Shown: positions 45,101 through 52,075 of the stretch, piece by piece
Layout: every line of letters starts with the position of its first letter
Position numbering within the stretch: the first letter of the stretch is position 1
NCBI GenBank assembly: GCA_030604905.1
Contig: JAUVVA010000001.1
Location: 62,001-126,000 of the forward strand
Reading direction: 5' to 3'
DNA: 64,000 nucleotides
Source of the DNA: Verrucomicrobiota bacterium
GTDB lineage: Bacteria > Verrucomicrobiota > Verrucomicrobiia > Opitutales > Opitutaceae
Notes under the pieces: generated by a model
The model's input: only the letters and a program-made list of their open reading frames with translations
Told to the model about the DNA's origin: nothing
Database searches by the model: none
Program-made: the position numbers and the translations under genes

Positions 45101-46114
45101 GAAGTGGCACGCGGTGCAGTTGTGGACGAAGCCGTCCTCGACGTTGGTGAAGTCGACGGCGTTCCAGACATGGTTCTCGTCGGTGTCGTGGGCGTAGCTG
45201 CTCTCGAAGTAGATGTGGGAGACGCCGACGTTGGTGATGTTGTTGAAGGCGGTGACGGGGACGACGTAGCCGATGGCGTAGGCGGGGTCCAAGGGGGAGG
45301 TGAGGGGCGCGTCGAGAGTGATGGAGTTAGCGGTGGTGGCGGTGATGACGCGGTTCATCGTCACAGCGGGATCGAGGTCGGCGGTGGCGGAGGGGTTGAA
45401 GAGGCTGGCCCTTTGCCAGGCGACGGTGCCGGGCCAGCGGACCTGGATGCGCTGGCCGACGCTGAAGGGGTGTCCCGTGATGGGAATGACGTTGGTGCCG
45501 CCGGGGACGTAAACGGGATCAACGTTGGTGCGAGCGGCGGTGTTGACGGTGTTTCCGTTGCCTTGGAAGGCGATGAGGCGGGAGTTGCGGGTGTTGCCGG
45601 AGTTGGCCTCGTTGGTGGTGCCCATGGCGTAGAGTCGGGTGCCGGTGAGCGGGTGGTCGCCCTCGCCGCGGATGACGATGCCGGAGTGGCTGACGCGGAT
45701 GCGGTTGACGGAGTGGATTTCCCAGCGGCCGGCCTTGAGGAGGAGGGCGCCGCGGAAGCCGTTAACGAGGGGGCGGGTGGCGAGCCAGTCGATGGCGGCC
45801 TGGATGCGGTCGGTCTGGTCGCCGGTGCCGGGCGAAAGGGTGACGAGGACGGGGACGGCGTAGCCGCCGGGTTCGTCGGGCAGGGGGCTGTCGCCGTAGT
45901 TGAAGCCGACAGTGGAGAAGTCGGGGATGCGGTCGCCATTGGGGTTCGGCGTGATGAGGATGTTGCCGTCCGGGGTGATGGTGACCGGATTTGGAAACTG
46001 CGGCGTCTGCGCGTGGAGCGCGGCGACACAAAAGGCCGCGCCGAGGGCGCGGAGCGCCCAGTAGCGAATGAGCAACGACCAATATCCAATGACCAATGAA
46101 AGGGTCCGGTTCAT
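42152..46114 (-). CDS. 1320-aa exported beta-helix protein with Ig-like, MBG, HYR-like and C-terminal modules
   Basis: The ATG at 46114 overlaps the upstream stop (ATGA). The signal peptide (about 1-35, ending AALHAQ) is encoded by a heptad DNA array. Residues about 60-550 form a pectate-lyase-superfamily beta-helix, opening with TGDQTDRIQAAIDWLA and GIVIRGEGDHPL. Then come a putative-Ig domain (about 575-640, GLPSGLTINATTGLISGTLP), several MBG-like repeats (TYNGSTELPTAPGYYAVEA), a HYR-like domain (about 928-985), a jelly-roll domain (about 1015-1180) and the shared DPDGDGIANLIEYALG...PRRFLRLRV module. The beta-helix probably binds or cuts polysaccharide; the rest looks like a stalk. No catalytic residues could be assigned with confidence. 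Confidence 0.83.
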   Translation of the reverse strand: MNRTLSLVIGYWSLLIRYWALRALGAAFCVAALHAQTPQFPNPVTITPDGNILITPNPNGDRIPDFSTVGFNYGDSPLPDEPGGYAVPVLVTLSPGTGDQTDRIQAAIDWLATRPLVNGFRGALLLKAGRWEIHSVNRIRVSHSGIVIRGEGDHPLTGTRLYAMGTTNEANSGNTRNSRLIAFQGNGNTVNTAARTNVDPVYVPGGTNVIPITGHPFSVGQRIQVRWPGTVAWQRASLFNPSATADLDPAVTMNRVITATTANSITLDAPLTSPLDPAYAIGYVVPVTAFNNITNVGVSHIYFESSYAHDTDENHVWNAVDFTNVEDGFVHNCTACHFAYALAYVNTSTRKITLNRVQKHDGISQLIGGRRYSFVLTGELGLVTNALGRYGRHTFVINWPAAPGPNVFVDGVSLHSYNESGSHANTWNNGGLWDNISELNATVGLQVKLERQAAYCVAWNVVTNQITFENMPLSPNWSFGTTAVNGGPATWRNSSSTGSFAYAAPHIGKAEQWSNGTRMSVRSLYENQLQTRLRAARNPHRYRANPPTRVDYLPTIRTPSQLFAPSGAAWSYQVPVSNVVPATRTPNFTATGLPSGLTINATTGLISGTLPVVATDTNFNVTLSVRNIDGTTTRPLTLTVRPAGSPKIPLTMSLEVDTQRTTSLALRDGQPAQLVPMVTANRLLAPMIVRRLYVSDMNGAVTRDNIPVPVRGVLPIEGLTSPVTVTYNGSTELPTAPGYYAVEATLDDPVYSASASGQLLITEGNAVTVTLGNTTSPTAANPVTASYNVSGVSPQPVLTPVITYDGSTAFPSLPGQYTAKAVVADPTYFGSRLALISVGRPTATLTLGNTSLTYNGSVRTPTVTTNPPGLATRVSIVGEGRLPGTYPITAWIDDPAFAHTPLAGTMTITGLVISTPGDLAISGTSAGAVVHFEVSAGDGFTDTTPAFANPPSGSLFPVGTTPVTVTATDSQGQVWQKSFTVTVYPGPSQLQQINPSSGVAPGTAEILPPGSIRIVGAGGALSGGATGDLWTGTNDSNTYLSIPWQGDGIFTARLASFTSDDPSAKAGIIFRENTSAGSRYSTIHLLRSGSVNFQHKTATNGSSVGTNFFHGSVANRGIPEWIRLVRTGDTFTTSYSEDGINWTQHSSQTNAMSGSTLSVGLVVAPRTGGSTATAVFDNIRFVPPGLSARQNWRLTHFGTTTATGVAADTADPDGDGIANLIEYALGTSPLSSASRPVLDLEPVTAQGESSPRLTLAFNRIADPTLIYQVEASSTLAPDSWTSIWSSTGAANLAGEVVVVDTVQLSSNAPRRFLRLRVSTQ
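46058..46099 (-). repeat. Six contiguous ATTGGTC-type heptads coding a signal-peptide core
   Basis: On the minus strand the units are TCATTGG, TCATTGG, ATATTGG, TCGTTGC, TCATTCG and CTACTGG, in unbroken 7-bp register. They encode residues 6-19 (SLVIGYWSLLIRYW), the hydrophobic core of the 1320-aa protein's signal peptide. CATTGGT heptads are known as dispersed intergenic repeats in several bacteria; here they are translated. Confidence 0.75.
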
Positions 46115-48750
46115 GGGAGGAGCGTGATGCGCAGCCGCAGAAAGCGTCGGGGCGAAACGGATACGAGGTCCGTGACGGTCACGGTTTCGCCGACTTGGCC
46201 GGGGTTTCTGGCGATGAGGGTCCATGAATTCGGAGCAAGCGTGGAGCTGGCCTCGATCTCGTAGGTGAGCTCCGACGCCGGGCGGGCGCGGTGGAAGCTC
46301 AGTTCGAGGCGCTCCGGTGTAGTGCTTGAGAGACGAACGCGGGGCGAAGCGGCGGGAGTCGGGGACGTGGGCGAACTGCCGAGGGCGTATTCGAGCAGGT
46401 TGGGGAGGCCGTCGCCGTCGGGGTCGGCGTCGAGGGCGGCGGGGCCGGTGGGACTCGCGGTGTTGAAGTAGGTGTGGAGCCAGGACTGCAGCGGGGTGAG
46501 CGGCGGGATGGTGGCGGTGAGCGAGGCGTAAGCGGAGAGTCCGTCGGCGTTGATGGCCGAGACGCGGTAGTCATAGGCGCTGCCGGCGGCTACGGTGGTA
46601 TCGGTGAAGGAGGTGGTGCCGGCGGGGAGCAGGCCGGAGACGAGAGTCCACTGGGCGAAGCCCGCCGGGCTGCGCTCGACGCGGTAGCCGGTTTCGTTGG
46701 TGGCGACGTCGGTCCAGGCGAGGCGAGCCTGGAGGGCGGCGGGGTGGGTGACGGCGAGATTCGTCGGTGCGGCGGGAAGCGAGGGGTTGCGCGCGGCGAA
46801 GGCGATCGGCGACCAGCGCCCGGGCGCGCCGTCGGCGCCGAGCGCGGCGACGCGGTAGTAGTAGGCGATGTTGGAGGGGACGGTGTCGGAGTGGGTGGAG
46901 GCGGTGGCCGACAGTGTGACGAGGTCGGCGAAGCCGGAGTCCGGGGTAGTGGAGCGCTGGATACGATAGCCGAGGGCGCCGTGGATCTGAGACCAGGACA
47001 GGGAGCGGGTGGTGTTGCCCGGGGCGCTTACGGTGAGAAGGGCGGGGGCGGCTTGGGGGCCGGAGGAGCCGACGAGGCGGATCTCGTCGATGAGGGCGGT
47101 GCCGACCGCTTGGCCGGCGACTAGGGCGGAGTTGGAAACAAGCAGGCGGTAGTTGCCCGAGGGGAGCGCGTTGACCAGGGCGGTCTCGACCTCGGACCAG
47201 AAGCCCTGCAGGACCATCGGGATGTGCTCGGCGAAGGGGGTGGAGCTGTCCTGGCTGACGAGGACTACGCCGGGGTAGGTGGTCTGGAGGTTGTTGGCGT
47301 AGCGGTTGAAGGTGAGTTGGAAGCCGCTGGCGTTGAGGATGAGGCGGACATCCTCGCCGCGGAAGGACTTGGTTTTTCCGGCGAAGTCGGGCGCGGCGCT
47401 GTCGCCCCAGAAGGTCTTGTCGGTGGCGGCGAGGGCCATGGGGTGGGTGGCGCCGTGCTCCCAGGTGGCGAGGGTGCGACGCGTGCCGGTGGCGGAGACG
47501 ATTTCCGCGCGGTAAGCGGCGTCGTAGCACCAATACAGATGGAAGCCGGGGCGGGAGGAGACGGGGCCGGTGGAGCCGTCGGCGACAAGGTGGAGACCGA
47601 TTTGCTGATTCTGGCCGGGGGTGGTGGCGTTTTGCGAACGGAGGCGGGCGTCGAGGAGGATGCCGTAATCGCTCTTCCACGCGAATGTGTCGTGGGCCTG
47701 GGCGAGGGCGCCGTCGCCGGCGAGGCGCAGGACCCCGTGGGTGACGGAATTGTAGCTGTAGGTGGTTTCGGATACGTCGCCCGCGAGGGCGCTGAAGCCG
47801 GAGCCGGCGGTGGTGTGGCCGGGGTGGACGTTGGCGGCGAGGAGGCCGTTCTCGAAGCGATCCCAGATGATATCCACCAGCGGGTGGTGGAAAAAGTTCA
47901 GTGCGTCGGTGAAGCTGGGGCCGATCGTGTCGGAATGTCCGCCGGGACGAACGAAGGCGCGGGCGGTGTTGCCGTGGTTGAGGTGGCCCCAGCGGTAGAT
48001 GGCGAGGTTCTCGGCGCGGCGAAAATCGCCGTATTGCGTGAGGATGGCGGTGCGGAAGGAGCGGGGCAGGACCACCGAGGAGCCAAGGCCGAGTTCATAG
48101 TCGGCGTCGGAGTTGGTGGAGTTGGTGCCGGCGGTCTCCCATGCGGGGATGATGCCGGGGATGGAGGAACCGGCGCGTCCGATGAAGCCGCGGAAGTAGT
48201 CGCTGCGCAGATACGCGAGGTCGGAGGCGGTGCGGCCGCCGCCGGAGAGGCCGCCGACGTAAACGCGGGCGGGGTTGAGCGCGTAGAGCTCGGACAGGCG
48301 GAAGGCGCCCATGATGGCGACCCCGCGGCGCGTGTTGACCGATGCCGGGTTGCCGATGTTCAGGCCGCCGAGCCAGATGACGTCGTGGGCGTCGAGGGCG
48401 GCGGCGTAGGCGGTCGGAAAGCTGTGGGCGTCGGCGGCATCGATCCAGGTGACGAGGCCGTAGCGTCGGGTGGAGTCGGCGGCGTCGAAGCCGGAGGGGA
48501 GGCGAACGACGTAGTCCCGGCTGACGAGATCCGTGTTTGAGTAGGCGATGTGGCTGCTGCCGAGCGAGGTGTTGAAGCTCGAGAGATTCTGGATCTGGCC
48601 GAGCTTGAGCGTCGCGGCGGTGCCGGGGGTTAGACTGAGGGGATTGCTGGCGTGGCCGTTTAGGCACGCAGCCAACAGGAACAGGGCCAGCCCCAGCTTA
48701 TGCAGGCGCGGGAAGGGGGAGGCGGGGTGGGGAGCAGGGGCGGTGGGCAC
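46111..48750 (-). CDS. Exported alpha/beta-hydrolase esterase with two FN3 domains and shared C-terminal module
   Basis: The 879-aa protein has a long signal peptide (about 1-36, ACLNGHAS). An alpha/beta-hydrolase domain follows (about 70-300): YVGGLSGGGRTASDLAY holds the nucleophile elbow (Ser near 168) and VRPGGHSDTIG (about 270) a plausible His. Residues about 300-560 form a beta-rich jelly-roll, then two FN3 domains (about 572-655 and 660-745) and the module DPDGDGLPNLLEYALG...SPRRFLRLRI. It is probably a surface carbohydrate esterase. It is the first gene of the operon that continues into 46114 and 42155 through ATGA overlaps. The 130-bp gap upstream carries the GAAATTGC/TTGC element, so a promoter is likely there. 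Confidence 0.82.
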   Translation of the reverse strand: MPTAPAPHPASPFPRLHKLGLALFLLAACLNGHASNPLSLTPGTAATLKLGQIQNLSSFNTSLGSSHIAYSNTDLVSRDYVVRLPSGFDAADSTRRYGLVTWIDAADAHSFPTAYAAALDAHDVIWLGGLNIGNPASVNTRRGVAIMGAFRLSELYALNPARVYVGGLSGGGRTASDLAYLRSDYFRGFIGRAGSSIPGIIPAWETAGTNSTNSDADYELGLGSSVVLPRSFRTAILTQYGDFRRAENLAIYRWGHLNHGNTARAFVRPGGHSDTIGPSFTDALNFFHHPLVDIIWDRFENGLLAANVHPGHTTAGSGFSALAGDVSETTYSYNSVTHGVLRLAGDGALAQAHDTFAWKSDYGILLDARLRSQNATTPGQNQQIGLHLVADGSTGPVSSRPGFHLYWCYDAAYRAEIVSATGTRRTLATWEHGATHPMALAATDKTFWGDSAAPDFAGKTKSFRGEDVRLILNASGFQLTFNRYANNLQTTYPGVVLVSQDSSTPFAEHIPMVLQGFWSEVETALVNALPSGNYRLLVSNSALVAGQAVGTALIDEIRLVGSSGPQAAPALLTVSAPGNTTRSLSWSQIHGALGYRIQRSTTPDSGFADLVTLSATASTHSDTVPSNIAYYYRVAALGADGAPGRWSPIAFAARNPSLPAAPTNLAVTHPAALQARLAWTDVATNETGYRVERSPAGFAQWTLVSGLLPAGTTSFTDTTVAAGSAYDYRVSAINADGLSAYASLTATIPPLTPLQSWLHTYFNTASPTGPAALDADPDGDGLPNLLEYALGSSPTSPTPAASPRVRLSSTTPERLELSFHRARPASELTYEIEASSTLAPNSWTLIARNPGQVGETVTVTDLVSVSPRRFLRLRITLLP

Positions 48751-48798
48751 GGGCGGGGCAGGCTCGTTGAAGAGCGCCCACCGTGGGTAGGTTTCCTA

Positions 48799-48840
48799 GA
48801 AATTGCAGCAAAAACGGGAGGCTTTGCAAAAACTTGCGTG
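48799..48840 (-). promoter_or_regulatory. Candidate operator with GAAATTGC-A-GCAAAAA and phased TTGC
   Basis: In the 130-bp gap upstream of the 48750 start, the plus strand shows GAAATTGCAGCAAAAA (48799-48814), TTGCAAAAA (48824-48832) and TTGCGTGCG (48834-48842). TTGC starts at 48824 and 48834 are 10 bp apart, and the third at 48803 is 21 bp (two turns) away. It shares the GAAATTGC...GCAAAA core with 9613-9627. Confidence 0.55.
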
Positions 48841-48880
48841 CGTTTAACTAGATTCGCACGAGGCGTGTTTTCTCGATGTG

Positions 48881-51800
48881 CTAATCCAACTGCTGGCGAC
48901 CGAGCAGTCGGGTCGAGGCGTCGGGGAGGGGCGAGAGGTCCAGTTGATCGATCTGCGAGCCCAAGGTTAGTGTCGCGCGGGTGGTGGTCGCGGAAAACTC
49001 CACCCGGGGCAGCGGGTCGCCGTGGCGAAGGGGCAGAAGGAGGATGCGGAAGGTCGCCGAGACGCCGCGTTGGGAGGCGAGGAGTTGGTCGCTGTAGCCG
49101 AGGTCTCCGCGGCGGTTGCGGGGGGCGGAGAGGCGTTCGATGGACCAGGATGGCGCGGTCTCCGGCGTCGGCGCGAGGGCGTAGAGGAGAAGCAGCGGAT
49201 CTCCCGGCAGCGGGGTGATGGTGGACGCTGAGACAGAGGAGGTGAAGTCGGCGTCGCGGCCGGTGGAAGCGAGGGCTATGGCGTGCGGGGGGAGTCCGGC
49301 GATCTGCGCGCGGGCGACGTGGCCGCCGAGCATGGCGCTCCATTGGTAGAGGCGCTCCTGGTCGTCCTTTTGCAGATCATCGATCACGATGCCGTAGGGG
49401 CGGGGGCCACGGACCAAGGCCACCTGGCGGAGAACGCGGCGCATGGGGTTGTAGGGCGCGCGGCTGGTGGCGATGAAGTTGGACTGGGTGTAGTTGCCCC
49501 ACCGCGGGCGGAGTTTGTAGCGGGCGGTGCCCGCGAAGATGCGGGCGATCTCGGGTGATGGGTCCATCTCCCAGCCAAGCGCGCGGGTCTCGGCCGACCA
49601 GACGGCGGGCGGCTGGGTGTTCCAGCGCCAGGAGTAGGCGTAGGCGAGGTCGGCCGAGGCGTGGGAGAAGTCGGTCGTGGCGGAGGCGCCAAGCCAAGTG
49701 GCGGCGGCGTTGTAGCCGTTGATCACGCCGGGGATGGCCTCGGCCTGCGACTTGCCGTCCACGAGCACGAGGTTGTGGAAGTTGCCCGAGTAGTTTTCGG
49801 AGAAGGCGGACTCGGTGATCCAATCCACGCCGAGGGCGGAGAAGTGGAACATGCCGGCGTCGGCGTGGTGGTGGCCGGCGCCGAGGTAGTGGTTGGGGCG
49901 AACTTGGAGGTTTATCCACGCGGCCTCGGGCGTGGCGTCGGAGTAGGCGGAGAACACGCCGTGGACCGGGGTGGCGAAATCGAGCGGCAGGCCGGCCTCG
50001 GCCCGGGTGGTGGGCGTGAAGTCGGAGTCGAAGAGGACGTTACGCACGAAGCCGGGATAGGTGAGGCTGGGGAGGCGAAGGCGGCGAAGGCTCGCGATGT
50101 GGGCGCGATAGGCGGCGGGATCGAAGGGCCCCGCGGAAGGAACGATGGCGGCCGCCGTGGGCGCGGGCGGAGAATCGGGGCCGGTGGTGCCGATGGCCGC
50201 GGCCTGGGTGAGGAGGTAGTCGATGGTTCGATTTTGCGGGTAGATGGATTTGAGCTGGAGGAGGAAGCCGGGCGAGAGGTGCTGGCGGCTGTGGGGCACG
50301 TATTGGGTGCCGCTGTTTACGATGGTGCGGCCATTGGGCGAGGTCATCAGCGCCTGGGCCTCGGGCAGGCGGCGCAGGTGCGGATGGGCGAAAAGGTTTT
50401 CGCCGCGGCGCGCGAGGGCGACGAGCGACATGAAATAGGCACCGAAGGCGCCGGGGCTTTTGCCGTTGGACTCGAAGACGACTCCGGCGGGGTCGATGCC
50501 CCAATCGCAGAAGGCGCGGAGGCTCTCGGCCCCGGCGGCCCAGGCCTCGCGGTCGAAGCCGGGCAGGCCTTCGATGGCGGTCAGGGCGAGAAAATGCGGG
50601 GTGTCCCAAGTCATCCAGTTGACGTCGCGGAAGCGCACGGGGCCGTCCTGCCCATGGGAGCGACGGCCGTAGGTGGCCTTGGCGATCACGCGTCGCATGA
50701 GGTCTTTTTCCTCGGCGTTCATCCAACGGCCGGCGAGGTCGAGGCCGGGCCCGAGGACGGTGTTGCCGACGACGCCGTGGATGTTGCGCCAGTGGGTGGC
50801 GGCGCCGGCGCCGGTGCCGGGGACGAGGGTGCCGTCGGCAAGGACGATGGAGGAGGCGAATTCAGAATCGCTGATGGCGAGGAAGGCGTCGAGCAGGGGC
50901 TCGCGGAGACGGTAGTAGTTGGCGAAGGCGGCGGCGACGCGCCGACCGAGCGCGTCGTCCTGCTGCACGAGCGCGTAGAGCGCCATGGCGGCCAGGCACT
51001 CGGGGACATACGGGACGTGCGAGTTCGTGATGCCGGGACGCTGGCCCTTGAAAACATGTGGCGCGGCGAAGGGCAGGCCGCCGGCGGGCAGATCCCATTC
51101 GAGGCCCGCGAGGTCGCCGGTGGAGAGTTTTTCAAAAACCCGCCCGTCGCTCGTGGCGGGGTCCCACCACGTCTTGGCGAAGAGGTGCTCCATCTCGATG
51201 AGCGACATGCGGCCGACGACGGAGGCTTTGACGCGAGCGGCGAAGGTCGGGATGTCCTCGGGGCTGAGGAGCACGCGCGGGTAAACGCCGGGAGGCGGGA
51301 CGGGCGAGCCGAAGAGGGAGCGATCGATGCCGGTCTCGTCGTAAGAGGAGCGCGGGGCGGTGGGCCACTCGGTGGGCGGGCCATCGAGCAAGGCGAGCTG
51401 CTCCGGCGTGACCTTCACGTGATCGGTCCAGGGGCCCTGCGCGGCGAGGGCGGGGAGGTGGCGGGTGGCGATCGCGGGGTCCGCAAACTTTTCCGGCGTG
51501 TCGAAGAGCGTGACGATGCTCTCGACGAGGGCTTCTTCTCCGGAGGCGAAAGCGAGCGGCGCCGGGCCGGCATACCAGAAGCCGGCGGGGTGGGGCGCGA
51601 GGGTCCAGCCGCGGGCGGCGAGGGCGGCGGCGAGATCCACCCAAGGGGTGTCGGCCTCGAGGTCGGGGCCGCTTACGCCGAGTTCGGAGGGCGCATAGAC
51701 CCAGCGGTCGGCGAGCAGGGCGAGGTCATCGGGGATGGGCGGGAAAACCGGCTCGCGCAGCGCTACGGCGGCGGCAAAGGCGGCGGGAACGAGCACGCGG

Positions 51801-52075
51801 CCTTCGGCGAGGCGGGCCTCCGCGCGGAGGAGATCGCTTTCGCTGAGGCGGACGCGGCGACCGAGGATGTAGCCGTAGCGACTGCCCGGATACACCGCCA
51901 CGCCTTCCGCGATGCGGGATACGGCGAGGCGAACGGAACTCCTCGTGTAAGGCAGGCCGATCTCCTGCGGCGGCGGGGGCCCGGGCGGCGGCTGCGCCGC
52001 CAAGGGAAACGGAAGAAACGAAAGCGCCAGCGTGAGCAGCAGGCGCGCTCCCTGCCCCCGGGCCACGGTTTTCAT
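48881..52075 (-). CDS. Heparinase II/III-like polysaccharide lyase with N-terminal extension
   Basis: The 1064-aa protein is read from the ATG at 52075, which overlaps the symporter stop (ATGA) and opens a signal peptide (LLLTLALSFLPFPLAAQ). Residues about 35-260 form an extra domain (YPGSRYGYILGRRVRL, GRVLVPAAFAAAV, WVDLAAALAARGWTL) resembling a copper-amine-oxidase N-terminal-type stalk. The paralogue signature PPPGVYPRVLLSPEDIPTF (about 275-295) follows, then the toroid and the sandwich loop HHHADAGMFHFSALGVDW (about 735), RPYGIVIDDLQKDD and FRILLLPLRHGDPLP. The HxHxD loop is intact. It is probably the operon's exported uronan lyase, and its coupling to the transporter gene suggests matched production of lyase and importer. 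The frame is open upstream of 52075 but without homology. Confidence 0.86.
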   Translation of the reverse strand: MKTVARGQGARLLLTLALSFLPFPLAAQPPPGPPPPQEIGLPYTRSSVRLAVSRIAEGVAVYPGSRYGYILGRRVRLSESDLLRAEARLAEGRVLVPAAFAAAVALREPVFPPIPDDLALLADRWVYAPSELGVSGPDLEADTPWVDLAAALAARGWTLAPHPAGFWYAGPAPLAFASGEEALVESIVTLFDTPEKFADPAIATRHLPALAAQGPWTDHVKVTPEQLALLDGPPTEWPTAPRSSYDETGIDRSLFGSPVPPPGVYPRVLLSPEDIPTFAARVKASVVGRMSLIEMEHLFAKTWWDPATSDGRVFEKLSTGDLAGLEWDLPAGGLPFAAPHVFKGQRPGITNSHVPYVPECLAAMALYALVQQDDALGRRVAAAFANYYRLREPLLDAFLAISDSEFASSIVLADGTLVPGTGAGAATHWRNIHGVVGNTVLGPGLDLAGRWMNAEEKDLMRRVIAKATYGRRSHGQDGPVRFRDVNWMTWDTPHFLALTAIEGLPGFDREAWAAGAESLRAFCDWGIDPAGVVFESNGKSPGAFGAYFMSLVALARRGENLFAHPHLRRLPEAQALMTSPNGRTIVNSGTQYVPHSRQHLSPGFLLQLKSIYPQNRTIDYLLTQAAAIGTTGPDSPPAPTAAAIVPSAGPFDPAAYRAHIASLRRLRLPSLTYPGFVRNVLFDSDFTPTTRAEAGLPLDFATPVHGVFSAYSDATPEAAWINLQVRPNHYLGAGHHHADAGMFHFSALGVDWITESAFSENYSGNFHNLVLVDGKSQAEAIPGVINGYNAAATWLGASATTDFSHASADLAYAYSWRWNTQPPAVWSAETRALGWEMDPSPEIARIFAGTARYKLRPRWGNYTQSNFIATSRAPYNPMRRVLRQVALVRGPRPYGIVIDDLQKDDQERLYQWSAMLGGHVARAQIAGLPPHAIALASTGRDADFTSSVSASTITPLPGDPLLLLYALAPTPETAPSWSIERLSAPRNRRGDLGYSDQLLASQRGVSATFRILLLPLRHGDPLPRVEFSATTTRATLTLGSQIDQLDLSPLPDASTRLLGRQQLD

